Source of the DNA: Methylotenera sp. L2L1
GTDB taxonomy: Bacteria > Pseudomonadota > Gammaproteobacteria > Burkholderiales > Methylophilaceae
Direction of reading: 5' to 3'
NCBI RefSeq assembly: GCF_000744605.1
Contig: NZ_JQMG01000001.1
Span: 372,001-436,000 of the forward strand
DNA length: 64,000 nucleotides
Under the pieces are notes generated by a model, which ran no database searches, had not been told where the DNA came from, and saw nothing but the letters and a program-made list of their open reading frames with translations. This document shows positions 1 to 7,668 of the stretch, one piece after another. Position numbers and translations under genes: made by a program. How positions within the stretch are numbered: position 1 is the stretch's first letter; every line of letters begins with the position of its first letter.

Positions 1-309
1 CAAGCAACCTCCGAACAGTTAAAGTTGATGGAAAAAAAACTTTACCGCTTTATGCTGCCGCTTGCTTTACTCGCACTAGGGTTTGGGCTCTGGTTATGGC
101 TGGGTTATGGAGTTTCTGGTGCGTGGATGCATGCAAAGCTAACACTTGTCGCGATACTCGTTTGGTATCATTTTTACTGCGGAAAACTTGTCAAAGATTT
201 CAGTCAAGATAAAAACCAACACGGTCATATTTGGTACCGTTGGTTTAATGAATTACCCGTCATACTGCTGACTGCGGTGGTAATACTCGTTGTGGTTAAA
301 CCTTTTTAA
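1..309 (+). CDS. hemJ: HemJ/CopD-family membrane protein, 5' end cut off
   Basis: C-terminal part of a HemJ-type protoporphyrinogen IX oxidase (UPF0093/CopD superfamily), which oxidises protoporphyrinogen in the inner membrane for haem synthesis. The frame is open from base 1, and the residues before the first ATG at 28 (QATSEQLKL) fit the family, so the gene is truncated by the window edge. About 100 of the usual ~140 residues are present. Three hydrophobic helices are visible, with the family-like stretches WMHAKLTLVAILVWYHFYC and WYRWFNELPV and a C-terminus ending VVVKPF. The stop is 14 bp before the next gene. Family assignment rests on recognition of these stretches; the N-terminal haem-binding His is outside the window. 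Confidence 0.85.
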   Translation, partial: QATSEQLKLMEKKLYRFMLPLALLALGFGLWLWLGYGVSGAWMHAKLTLVAILVWYHFYCGKLVKDFSQDKNQHGHIWYRWFNELPVILLTAVVILVVVKPF

Positions 310-323
310 CTGAAAGCTATCGC

Positions 324-1118
324 ATGAATTATGATGATTCGGACTTATCTGGCTCGGACTTACTAAGTTCTTCTTGGCTAATCTACATGCTAGCCAAATC
401 AAGCGGTACACCTGAGGGCCGCTTATTAAGCTTGTTTGACATTCTTAACGACTGGCTAAAAGCACCTAACATACTGAAACATTGCCATTTAAGCAACGCT
501 AACCACTCATTACTGTTAGATTACTGCATCACGCAAGCCCAAGCTTTAGGTGCGGAAAACCCTGAAATTCTTGCTGAACATATCGTATTGATTGCTCGCA
601 ATGCCGCACAACAGAATATCGCTCACCCGTCCAGCAACAGCCTAACGCATGCAAAAAAAGCAGCAAGTGCACTGATTTTGGCTCAAACTCAGCCGCTTAA
701 AACAGTGCAAATCAAGCCCGCATTATCTAAACCAATTGCTTACAGCATTGCAGCTACATTAGCGCTAGCAATCTGCGCATCATTAATATGGGCACCATTC
801 TTAAAAGACCAGCAATCGACAGAACGCATGAATGCTGAATTAAATAACGACAACAACTCAGCACTTGCGAAAAAAGAAGACCAACACTTAACCGCACATG
901 ACGCAACCCAAATGTATGCGAAATATGAGCTGATGCGCCAAGGCACATGTCAGTTTCCAGAGGCATTATTGATGCCAGACAAGCACAAGGCCATCTATTT
1001 AGAAAATGTAGTGGGTGGGAAACTACCTTCAAACCTAGACGACTTAGCCATCGCGAATGAGTATCTAGAAAAAGTGAAATGTAATTTCACCCCAATGCTG
1101 ATGGCAGCATCCAAATAG
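324..1118 (+). CDS. Unknown protein with one central membrane helix
   Basis: No family recognised. The 264-residue protein has a soluble N-terminal part of ~140 residues with helical, Leu/Ala-rich character, one hydrophobic segment around residues 140-160 (SIAATLALAICASLIWAPFL), and a C-terminal region of ~100 residues, presumably periplasmic, with two cysteines (in GTCQFP and KVKCNF) that could form a disulfide. It lies 14 bp after hemJ on the same strand, so the two may be co-transcribed. The domain layout (cytoplasmic domain, single helix, periplasmic tail) recalls anti-sigma-like or assembly factors, but no motif supports a specific role. Confidence 0.7.
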   Translation: MNYDDSDLSGSDLLSSSWLIYMLAKSSGTPEGRLLSLFDILNDWLKAPNILKHCHLSNANHSLLLDYCITQAQALGAENPEILAEHIVLIARNAAQQNIAHPSSNSLTHAKKAASALILAQTQPLKTVQIKPALSKPIAYSIAATLALAICASLIWAPFLKDQQSTERMNAELNNDNNSALAKKEDQHLTAHDATQMYAKYELMRQGTCQFPEALLMPDKHKAIYLENVVGGKLPSNLDDLAIANEYLEKVKCNFTPMLMAASK

Positions 1119-1145
1119 TAACCATTTGCTCAGAAAAAATAATAG

Positions 1146-1175
1146 TTGCAATCAGCCTATACAGATTAGTATAAT
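1146..1175 (+). promoter_or_regulatory. sigma70-like promoter and candidate operator of the tetR gene
   Basis: TTGCAA at 1146-1151 and a perfect TATAAT at 1170-1175 are 18 bp apart. The ATG of the TetR gene is at 1182, only 6 bp after the -10, so transcription would start at or next to the start codon and the message could be leaderless. An inverted repeat TATAC-N6-GTATA at 1158-1173 overlaps the -10 and is a plausible autorepression site. Promoter elements are seen; leaderless start and autorepression are inferred. Confidence 0.5.
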
Positions 1176-1181
1176 GGTGTC

Positions 1182-1745
1182 ATGACTGGCTTACGTGAAA
1201 AAATACTCACTACTGCGAGCAATTTATTTCAAACGCAGGGCATTAACTCAACTGGAGTTGATACGATTGTGGCTGTCGCCGGCACGACCAAAATGACCCT
1301 GTATAAGTATTTTGGTAGTAAAGAAGTGTTAATTCTTGAAGTACTTAAACAAGGTCATCAGGATTTTCAAAACTGGCTCAACGATAAGTTGAGCAGCAAC
1401 ACCAAGCAACCTACCGAAAAACTTCAAAAGCTATTTGATTACATTGAAGAATGGGTCACGTCACCAGACTTTCATGGTGTAGGTTTCATCAAGGCCTCAG
1501 CCGAGTTCCCAAAAGAAGACAACCCTGTTCACCAACTGTCTTCACAGCAATCGCAGCAATTTAAGCAATATATTCAGCATTTAGCGGCACAAGCTAATAT
1601 TAAAGATGCTGAGGGCTTGGCACTACAACTCTCCCTTCTTTTTGAAGGCGCAGTTCAAGCTGAGCAAATGAAACGCGGCTCTGGTGCTATCAAATATGCA
1701 AAGACAGCCGCAAAAATCTTAATTGATGGCGCGCTTAACCATTAG
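1182..1745 (+). CDS. TetR/AcrR-family transcriptional repressor
   Basis: The 187-residue length and the N-terminal helix-turn-helix (residues ~5-50, REKILTTASNLFQTQGINST followed by VAGTTKMTLYKYFGSKE) are characteristic of TetR-family DNA-binding proteins. The C-terminal ligand-binding and dimerisation domain is too variable to give a ligand. ATG at 1182 is chosen because a TATAAT sits just upstream and no ribosome-binding site is visible. The neighbours do not reveal a target: a PfkB kinase lies 117 bp downstream beyond a perfect palindrome at 1804-1819, which might be a second binding site. Confidence 0.9.
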   Translation: MTGLREKILTTASNLFQTQGINSTGVDTIVAVAGTTKMTLYKYFGSKEVLILEVLKQGHQDFQNWLNDKLSSNTKQPTEKLQKLFDYIEEWVTSPDFHGVGFIKASAEFPKEDNPVHQLSSQQSQQFKQYIQHLAAQANIKDAEGLALQLSLLFEGAVQAEQMKRGSGAIKYAKTAAKILIDGALNH

Positions 1746-1803
1746 AGCCACCTACGGCTTACGCACTAAAACACAGCCCATCATCAACCTACTTATCTAT
1801 AAC

Positions 1804-1819
1804 TTGCCTATATAGGCAA
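1804..1819. promoter_or_regulatory. Perfect 16-bp palindrome between tetR and pfkB
   Basis: TTGCCTATATAGGCAA reads the same on both strands. It lies 58 bp downstream of the tetR stop and 43 bp upstream of the PfkB kinase start, with no T-run behind it, so it looks more like a protein-binding site than a terminator. A TetR-type dimer is the obvious candidate binder, but the palindrome differs from the repeat overlapping the tetR promoter. Confidence 0.35.
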
Positions 1820-1862
1820 ATACCTAAGATAATGTTTCTTTTTTCACGTCTCGATTAATTTC

Positions 1863-2819
1863 ATGCATACACTCATTTGTGGCTCACTCGCCTTCGACAC
1901 CATCATGGTGTTTCAAGATAAATTCACGAACCATATCTTGCCAGACAAGATTCATGCATTAAGTGTTGCGTTTTACGTGCCTGAGATGCGCCGAGAATTT
2001 GGTGGCACTGCAGGTAACATCGCCTATAACCTACAACTACTTGAAGGTAAGCCGCTGATTATGGCAACAGCTGGTGAAGACTTTGGCACTTACACACAGT
2101 GGCTAAATAAGAACAAAATCAACACTGCTCACATCAAAATGATACCCAATAGCTTCACGGCCCAAGCATTTATTACTACCGATATTGATGACAATCAGAT
2201 CACAGCATTTCATCCAGGCGCCATGGTAGAGTCACACCAAAATAGTGTGAACGACGCAAAGGACATCAGTTTGGCAGTGATTGCTCCAGATGGACGAGAT
2301 GGCATGTTCCAACATGCGCGAGAATGTTTTGAAGCCGGCATCCCGTTCCTGTTTGATCCAGGGCAAGGCTTACCAATGTTTAATGGTGAGGAACTACTGC
2401 AGTTTATCGAAATGGCGGACTATCTTGCCGTGAATGATTATGAATCACAAATCATTCAAGACAAAACCGGCTTATCTCTCGAAGAGCTTGCACTAAAAGT
2501 TAAAGCGCTGGTCGTAACATTAGGCGGTCAGGGCTCACAAATTTATGCTGACGGTCAACGCTTTGACATCCCGTGCGTTGTAGCTACTGAGATTGTTGAC
2601 CCAACAGGCTGTGGTGACGCATATCGTGCTGGCTTGTTATATGGCATTTCTCAAGGCTGGGATTGGCCAACGTGTGGTAGGCTTGCCTCAACAATGGGCG
2701 CGATTAAAATCGCTAGCCGCGGTGGACAAAACCATGCGCCAACACGTGCAGATATTGAAATAATCTACACCCAAGCACTTGTGAATGAAACAGCATTAAC
2801 AGAAGGCCTAGCTGGTTAA
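1863..2819 (+). CDS. PfkB-family carbohydrate/nucleoside kinase
   Basis: A ribokinase/PfkB-fold sugar or nucleoside kinase of 318 residues. Near the N-terminus are GGTAGNIAYN (residues ~46-55, PfkB signature 1 region) and the substrate-side GSLAFD stretch. Near the C-terminus is DPTGCGDAYRAGLLYG, the PfkB signature 2 carrying the anion hole and catalytic Asp (usual form DTxGAGD). The family phosphorylates sugars, adenosine or similar alcohols with ATP in the cytoplasm. Proteins of this subtype are often annotated adenosine-kinase-like, but the substrate cannot be read from the sequence. ATG at 1863 is the first start in the frame. It stands alone between the TetR gene and a lipoprotein gene. 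Confidence 0.9.
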   Translation: MHTLICGSLAFDTIMVFQDKFTNHILPDKIHALSVAFYVPEMRREFGGTAGNIAYNLQLLEGKPLIMATAGEDFGTYTQWLNKNKINTAHIKMIPNSFTAQAFITTDIDDNQITAFHPGAMVESHQNSVNDAKDISLAVIAPDGRDGMFQHARECFEAGIPFLFDPGQGLPMFNGEELLQFIEMADYLAVNDYESQIIQDKTGLSLEELALKVKALVVTLGGQGSQIYADGQRFDIPCVVATEIVDPTGCGDAYRAGLLYGISQGWDWPTCGRLASTMGAIKIASRGGQNHAPTRADIEIIYTQALVNETALTEGLAG

Positions 2820-2861
2820 TTTCATCGCTTTATCATCAACTTAAAATAAAGGAAAAAGAAA

Positions 2862-3314
2862 ATGCATACTAGCCGGCTTATCGTCATAGCATTACTCAGT
2901 GTATTTTTAGCTGCATGTGCGAGCTCTAATTCTGGCTCTGTTTATAGCAGAGAAGATGCTAGAAAAACACAAACAGTAAGAACAGGTACAGTAGAAAGTG
3001 TACGCCAAGTAAAACTTGAAGGCACTAAATCACCAATCGGAACTGTGGCAGGCGGTGCAATTGGTGGCGTTGCCGGCAGTTCAATTGGCAGTGGAAAAGG
3101 CAGTACTATTGCCGCTGTGATTGGTGCTGTAGTAGGTGGCCTCGCTGGCTCAGCGGCAGAAGAAGTCGCAACCAGAAAAGATGCGCTAGAAATCACCGTT
3201 AAACTTGATGGTGGCGGCTTGCTTGCAATCGTACAAGAGGCAGATGAAGCCTTTGCAGCAGGCGAAAGAGTACGCCTGATTGAAAGTGGCGGCACAACTC
3301 GCGTGTCACACTAA
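2862..3314 (+). CDS. Glycine-zipper outer-membrane lipoprotein (SlyB/Pcp-like)
   Basis: The 150-residue precursor starts with a short positively charged region, a hydrophobic stretch and the lipobox LAAC (Cys ~19), so it should be lipidated. The middle carries two glycine-zipper segments (GTVAGGAIGGVAGSSIGSG and AAVIGAVVGGLAGSAA), as in the SlyB/Pcp 17-kDa surface-antigen family. The C-terminal ~40 residues form a short beta-rich domain. A ribosome-binding site (AAAGGAAAAAG) precedes ATG 2862 and confirms the start. These proteins are associated with envelope integrity; a specific role is not evident. A strong hairpin follows at 3338-3368. Confidence 0.88.
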   Translation: MHTSRLIVIALLSVFLAACASSNSGSVYSREDARKTQTVRTGTVESVRQVKLEGTKSPIGTVAGGAIGGVAGSSIGSGKGSTIAAVIGAVVGGLAGSAAEEVATRKDALEITVKLDGGGLLAIVQEADEAFAAGERVRLIESGGTTRVSH

Positions 3315-3337
3315 CCTGTTTCTAGATCTAATCTTAT

Positions 3338-3368
3338 CCATGCTGCTTTAATAGATAAAGCAGCATGG
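3338..3368 (+). terminator. Stem-loop after the glycine-zipper lipoprotein gene
   Basis: A perfect 13-bp inverted repeat (CCATGCTGCTTTA / TAAAGCAGCATGG) with a 5-nt loop starts 24 bp after the stop. There is no clean T-run after it, so it may protect the 3' end of the message rather than terminate intrinsically. Confidence 0.5.
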
Positions 3369-3472
3369 TGTATCAATAACAAAACACCCATCCAAGTAGC
3401 AGACTTAAGCTAAATATCACCTGCAGCAATTTCCACAAGCTACATCAACATACGATTGATCATCTCAATAAG

Positions 3473-3501
3473 CTGTCAACAAAGCGTCATCTACTCGTCA
3501 T
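3473..3501 (+). promoter_or_regulatory. Pho-box-like triple direct repeat
   Basis: Three 7-mers, CTGTCAA (3473-3479), GCGTCAT (3484-3490) and TCGTCAT (3495-3501), are spaced by exactly 4 bp, giving the 11-bp period of PhoB binding sites (known consensus: CTGTCAT-N4-CTGTCAT). They lie 55-83 bp upstream of the OlsB-like start. A weak -10 (TATTTA at 3512 or TACACT at 3516) follows at the distance usual for Pho promoters. This suggests phosphate-starvation control of the membrane-lipid genes downstream. Confidence 0.55.
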
Positions 3502-3555
3502 TAATTCTTCATATTTACACTTTAAAGTGCTCTTCAATCTTAATAGATAAATTTC

Positions 3556-4344
3556 ATGGAGAATACCTTGATAATACGTAAAGATTTAAGCTTAATTGAC
3601 AGCATTAATACTCGCAACCTAGAGCCCGCTTCACAAAGAAGATTGTATGTAAACTTAGCACATACACAGGCAGAAATTGAAGAAGCGCAGCGCTTACGCT
3701 ACAAAGTGTTTGCTGAAGAAATGGGCGCTCAGCTTTCAGGCACTGGTGGTTTGGACATTGATGGCTTTGATCAGTTTTGCGACCACTTAATCGTCAGAGA
3801 TAGCGGCACTAACCAGGTAATTGGTACCTACAGAATTTTAAGTCCATCAAAAGCCAACGAAGCTGGTGGTTACTACTCTGCTGGTGAGTTTGATTTAAGT
3901 CGCCTATCGCATCTGTTTGACCGTACAGTTGAAGTAGGCAGGGCATGCGTACACCAAAACTATCGCAATGGCGGTACGATCACTATGCTTTGGGCTGGTC
4001 TTGCAAAGTACATGCAGATTCATAATTACGAATACATGATTGGTTGTGGCAGTGTGAGCATGTCTGATGGCGGACACAGTGCAGCGAGCCTTTACAATAA
4101 ACTGCGTGATGAATACCTGTCACCTTTAGAGTATCGTGTATTTGCACGCAATCCACTACCAATACAAGCGCTGCACAATAACCTACAAGTCGCATGCCCT
4201 CCGCTTATTAAAGGTTACTTACGTCTAGGCGCTTATATCTGTGGCGAACCAGCATGGGATCCCTACTTTAATACAGCAGATATGCTAGTCATGTTACCGT
4301 TATCTAGAATCAACCCAAGATATGCCGCACACTTCTTAAAATAA
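3556..4344 (+). CDS. olsB: OlsB-like ornithine N-acyltransferase (GNAT fold)
   Basis: A 262-residue acyltransferase of the Acetyltransf_5/OlsB type, which transfers a 3-hydroxyacyl chain from acyl carrier protein to the amino group of ornithine, giving lyso-ornithine lipid. Visible family features are EAQRLRYKVFAEEMGA (residues ~40-55), DHLIVRD followed by VIGTYRIL, and EVGRACVHQNYRNGGTI, the acyl-donor binding core. Length agrees with OlsB proteins. A PlsC-like acyltransferase follows on the same strand 113 bp later, the partner needed for the second acylation. A Pho-box-like array upstream fits phosphate-starvation induction, known for ornithine lipids in other bacteria. The alternative, an uncharacterised hemolysin-like acyltransferase, cannot be excluded. 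Confidence 0.7.
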   Translation: MENTLIIRKDLSLIDSINTRNLEPASQRRLYVNLAHTQAEIEEAQRLRYKVFAEEMGAQLSGTGGLDIDGFDQFCDHLIVRDSGTNQVIGTYRILSPSKANEAGGYYSAGEFDLSRLSHLFDRTVEVGRACVHQNYRNGGTITMLWAGLAKYMQIHNYEYMIGCGSVSMSDGGHSAASLYNKLRDEYLSPLEYRVFARNPLPIQALHNNLQVACPPLIKGYLRLGAYICGEPAWDPYFNTADMLVMLPLSRINPRYAAHFLK

Positions 4345-4457
4345 GCGGAACGGCCAAAAACGTTATATTCATGACATGTAATTAACTAATGCGAAGTCTA
4401 TAGCGCCATATTCACTCATGTAACTCAACACAACTGATGTAAAATAAAGTCGACTCA

Positions 4458-5261
4458 TTGACTAGCGCATTTACTTTGCAAACGACAGCACCTAACCTCA
4501 ATTCAACCAACGCTATTACTCGCTATTTTAGAGTAACGCGTGTTTTGTTACACACACTGGTTGGTTTGGTAATTGCCTCTACTTTATTTCCACTCACGGG
4601 TAATCAAATAAAGGCAAAACTCATTCAATGGTGGTGCGCTAAATTACTGACCACATTTAACATTCGCGTGAAAGTAGTGGGAAACCCTCCCACAAGCTCC
4701 TCTTTCTCTTCTAACACGATGTTAGTCGCCAACCATATTTCATGGTCTGACATTCACGCACTCAACAGCCTAGTGCCATTACGTTTTATTGCAAAATCTG
4801 AAATTAAAAACTGGCCAATTTTTGGTTATCTGGTCAGTAAAGCCAATACACTCTTTATTGACCGCAGTCGGCGACAGGATGCTAAACGTACCATTGATAC
4901 GGCTTATGCCAGCCTGCAAAATGGCGATAACTTATGTTTCTTTCCAGAAGGCACTACAACGGATGGCACTGAAATGAAACCGTTTAAAAGTAGCCTGATA
5001 CAAGCTGCTATTCTGGCGAAGTCTTCTATTTGGCCAGTGGCTATCCACTACCCTAATACAGATGGCAGCATCAACACCAAAGTAGCTTACGCTGGGGAAA
5101 CCACACTAGTTGAATCCATGCGCAATATGTTGTTGCAACAAAGCCCAGTCGTCGTACTGCATTTTCTAACACCAATTTCACCATCAGACTATGCAACGAT
5201 GGATAGGCGTTCACTCACACTGCATATTGAAAGCCTGATTCGCAAACAATTAAGGCTATGA
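4458..5261 (+). CDS. PlsC/OlsA-like 1-acylglycerol-phosphate acyltransferase
   Basis: A 267-residue membrane-associated lysophospholipid or lyso-ornithine-lipid acyltransferase. Motif I NHISWSD (HX4D, residues ~95) and motif III FPEGTTTDG (residues ~160) are intact, with an N-terminal hydrophobic segment (VLLHTLVGLVIASTLFPL). Start: an in-frame TAA at 4440-4442 leaves TTG 4458 as the only reasonable start, so the gene probably uses TTG. Following the OlsB-like gene, the likely reaction is O-acylation of lyso-ornithine lipid (OlsA role), though general PlsC activity on lysophosphatidate is possible. Its last 6 bp overlap the convergent apaH. Confidence 0.82.
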   Translation: MTSAFTLQTTAPNLNSTNAITRYFRVTRVLLHTLVGLVIASTLFPLTGNQIKAKLIQWWCAKLLTTFNIRVKVVGNPPTSSSFSSNTMLVANHISWSDIHALNSLVPLRFIAKSEIKNWPIFGYLVSKANTLFIDRSRRQDAKRTIDTAYASLQNGDNLCFFPEGTTTDGTEMKPFKSSLIQAAILAKSSIWPVAIHYPNTDGSINTKVAYAGETTLVESMRNMLLQQSPVVVLHFLTPISPSDYATMDRRSLTLHIESLIRKQLRL

Positions 5262-6089
5262 CTTTTTAATTTGAATTGGGCGGTCTAAAGGGTGAGAGTC
5301 AACCTGCACAATCACCTTTGTATTTAAATCCATCGCCGTTAACTTACCACCCCAAAGGCAACCTGTATCCAAAGCAAATACATTAGCTCTTTGCTGCAAA
5401 CCCAATGCAGACCAGTGCCCAAAAATCACCTGCACATCTTTAGTGACTCTAGTGGGAACATCAAACCACGGCATATAGCCATTAGGGATATCGTGCAACT
5501 CTCCCTTAAATTTAAACTCCATTTCACCTTCTGCCGTACATATACGTAACCTAGTCGCCGCATTAGTGATTACACGTAATCGATCCACTCCAGTTAAATC
5601 AGAATCCCAACGACTGGGCAAATTGCCATACATGTGCGTAAGAAAATGCAGGTAGTCTTTACCACGTAATGCAGACTCAACCTCTGCCGCATAAGTCAGC
5701 GCCTGCTCAGCAGTCCATTGTGGCAACAAGCCCGCATGCACCATTAAATAACCAGCCTCCTGATAAATTAAAGGCTGGTGGCGCAACCAACTCAGCAGAA
5801 CATCACAATCCTCTGCTGCCATCAAAGCATCCAGCGTATCGCCTTTATGCGCAGACACTATACCCTCGGCCACAACCAATGCATGTAAGTCATGGTTACC
5901 TAACACAATGCGTAAACTGTTCTGATTCGCATAGCACCAGCGCAATACCTCTAATGTGCCACTGCCGCGATTAATTAAATCACCTACCAGCCAAAGCTGA
6001 TCTTTATCTTGGTTAAAGCCAATACGCGCTAACAATGCTTGAAAAGCATGATAACAACCCTGTATATCCCCTATTGCATAAGTAGCCAC
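5256..6089 (-). CDS. apaH: Symmetrical diadenosine tetraphosphatase ApaH
   Basis: Hydrolyses Ap4A to two ADP in the cytoplasm. The 277-residue protein has the metallophosphoesterase motifs GDIQGC (residues ~7-12), GDLINRG (~36-42) and GNHD (~64-67), plus the ApaH-type C-terminal part with VIFGHWSALG and LDTGCLWGGKLTAMDL. Length equals the family norm (~270-280). It is convergent with the PlsC-like gene (6-bp overlap of the stop regions) and separated by a terminator from the cytochrome gene upstream. Confidence 0.96.
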   Translation of the reverse strand: MATYAIGDIQGCYHAFQALLARIGFNQDKDQLWLVGDLINRGSGTLEVLRWCYANQNSLRIVLGNHDLHALVVAEGIVSAHKGDTLDALMAAEDCDVLLSWLRHQPLIYQEAGYLMVHAGLLPQWTAEQALTYAAEVESALRGKDYLHFLTHMYGNLPSRWDSDLTGVDRLRVITNAATRLRICTAEGEMEFKFKGELHDIPNGYMPWFDVPTRVTKDVQVIFGHWSALGLQQRANVFALDTGCLWGGKLTAMDLNTKVIVQVDSHPLDRPIQIKKS

Positions 6090-6130
6090 AGCCCAACACC
6101 ACCTTTATGATTAAAATAGTTTGCCAATAA

Positions 6131-6159
6131 AAAAGCCACTTATAGGATAAGTGGCTTTT
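6131..6159 (-). terminator. Intrinsic terminator of the diheme cytochrome gene
   Basis: A perfect 13-bp inverted repeat AAAAGCCACTTAT / ATAAGTGGCTTTT with a 3-nt loop. On the minus strand the stem ends in a T-run, as expected downstream of the cytochrome gene whose stop is at 6188. Confidence 0.8.
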
Positions 6160-6187
6160 AGTGTACTACTTTAAACTAGAAATCTAA

Positions 6188-7069
6188 TTAAAACCCTGCA
6201 CCCGCAGCATTTGCCATATGTTTTACTGCTGCCGCAACTTCTGCATCTGATAATGCTGGGTTACCACCTTTAGCTGGCATCATACGCACACCTTTAACTG
6301 CATGGCTAACCAAGGTATCGTAACCTTGTGCAATACGAGGTGCCCATTGTTCTTTATCGCCGAATTTTGGCGCATTCATCAAACCAGCTCCGTGACACAT
6401 TAAACAAACAGCTTTATAAACTTCTTCACCGCTTTTGCCTGCCGCTACTGGTGCAGAGGCTGCCGCTGCGGCAACAAGATCCGTTGCCTTTGCTGGCTCA
6501 GCAGCTTTAGTAGGTTCAGTCGCTACAGGTGCTGCTTCGGCAGTTTTTGCAGCGGGCGCTGCTTCAGCTGCTTTTGGTGTAGGTGCTGTAAATTTAGCGC
6601 CTGATGCATTGGCCATTTCAGCCACTGCGCTAGCCACTTCTTCGTCTGTTAATGCTGGGTTACCACCACGCGCAGGCATGCTACGAATACCTTCAATTGC
6701 GTGCTTCACCAAAGTTTCATAGCCTTGTGCAATACGAGGTGCCCATTGACCATTATCACCAATTTTTGGTGCGCTCATTAAACCAGCTGCGTGACACATT
6801 GAACAGACTGCCTTCACTACTTCAGCACCGCTCTTACCGACCGGCGCACCAGAAACCTCTTCAGCAACTTCAACAACCGCAACAGGTTTAATGTTTTCTT
6901 CAAGCTTAGCAACTACTGCCACAGGCTCATCAACTTCAACTGGATCTGTCACACCAAAAATTTTGGCGACAATAACCACAAATGCAACAATACCAACGAC
7001 ACCAGCAAGAACTGCAAGCAAAATCTGCCCTAGTGAGTAGCCATTAGCTTCATTATCTACATTGCTCAT
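6188..7069 (-). CDS. Membrane-anchored tandem diheme cytochrome c
   Basis: A 293-residue electron carrier with an uncleaved N-terminal membrane helix (residues ~13-38) and two class-I cytochrome c domains of the c5 type. Haem sites are CSMCH (89-93) and CLMCH (222-226); candidate axial Met residues lie in RSMPARGGNPAL (Met131) and RMMPAKGGNPAL. The two domains are near copies joined by an Ala/Pro/Glu-rich linker (residues ~160-212), so the gene arose by internal duplication. It probably shuttles electrons on the periplasmic face of the inner membrane. The partner is not indicated: the neighbours are apaH and tRNA-Arg. Start ATG 7069 follows directly from the membrane anchor. Confidence 0.92.
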   Translation of the reverse strand: MSNVDNEANGYSLGQILLAVLAGVVGIVAFVVIVAKIFGVTDPVEVDEPVAVVAKLEENIKPVAVVEVAEEVSGAPVGKSGAEVVKAVCSMCHAAGLMSAPKIGDNGQWAPRIAQGYETLVKHAIEGIRSMPARGGNPALTDEEVASAVAEMANASGAKFTAPTPKAAEAAPAAKTAEAAPVATEPTKAAEPAKATDLVAAAAASAPVAAGKSGEEVYKAVCLMCHGAGLMNAPKFGDKEQWAPRIAQGYDTLVSHAVKGVRMMPAKGGNPALSDAEVAAAVKHMANAAGAGF

Positions 7070-7229
7070 TACGTTTGTTCCCGAAAATTATGGATAAAGG
7101 ATTTATTATACCTACACTTTACCTTAAGGTAAAAAACACATAGACAAAAAATATCACGGCTTCATACAATCGCATGAAGTATAAGGCTACAAACAACATC
7201 TCAGTTTGTTATAATGCGAGGCTACTTAT

Positions 7230-7306
7230 GCGCCCGTAGCTCATTTGGATAGAGTATCGGTTTCCGAAGCCGAGGGTAGTGGGTTCGAATCCCGCCGGGC
7301 GCGCCA
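7230..7306 (+). tRNA. tRNA-Arg(CCG)
   Basis: A 77-nt cloverleaf: acceptor GCGCCCG/CGGGCGC, D-arm, anticodon stem TCGGT/GCCGA with loop TTCCGAA (anticodon CCG at 34-36), T-arm GTGGG-TTCGAAT-CCCGC, discriminator G and encoded CCA. TATAAT at 7210-7215 is a likely -10. The last 14 bp (7293-7306) recur at 8249-8262. Confidence 0.97.
7290..7306 (+). repeat. Direct repeat copy 1 (tRNA-Arg 3' end, attL-like)
   Basis: The tRNA 3' end from the T-stem to CCA. Its last 14 bases, CGCCGGGCGCGCCA, are identical to 8249-8262, and 16 of 17 bases match over 7290-7306 versus 8246-8262. Tyrosine-recombinase elements that insert into a tRNA 3' end create exactly this kind of duplication. Confidence 0.55.
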
Positions 7307-7470
7307 TCAGCTTAGCAAGACCATAATTCACAATGGTTCTTGATGCAAATCAACCACTTAAAATCTCAAAGTGTCACACATAGCCACCTCAAGCTGACAC
7401 AGCTATTACAAAGCATCAGCGTTAATTGATAATGTATTCATAGTTACATAAATCTACTAAGGTGATTTGC

Positions 7471-7548
7471 ATGTCTACAAAGAACAACCAAAAGTGGCAT
7501 CAAACTCAATCATCAAGTGATACTATCGACTTCTCTAAAACCTTTTAG
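7471..7548 (+). CDS. Possible 25-residue peptide with a good ribosome-binding site
   Basis: ATG 7471 is preceded by AAGGTGA at 7459-7465, a good Shine-Dalgarno match at normal spacing. It encodes a hydrophilic Gln/Ser-rich peptide (MSTKNNQKWHQTQSSSDTID...) ending at TAG 7548. No family is recognised. It could be a real small protein or the N-terminal stub of a lost gene in the presumed decayed element. Confidence 0.25.
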   Translation: MSTKNNQKWHQTQSSSDTIDFSKTF

Positions 7549-7668
7549 CAACATCATAGAGCTGATACAGCATCAGGAAATTTCTGGGCCAACAGGATAA
7601 AGTTTTCTTGTGCTTCACTTCACCAGCACCTAGTAGACATCGCAAATCATTTAAAACAGGAACATCAA

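Noticed and set aside
6435-6722. Ala-rich open frame opposite the diheme cytochrome gene
   Set aside because: A shadow of the Ala/Pro/Glu-rich linker on the other strand; the cytochrome frame is certain.
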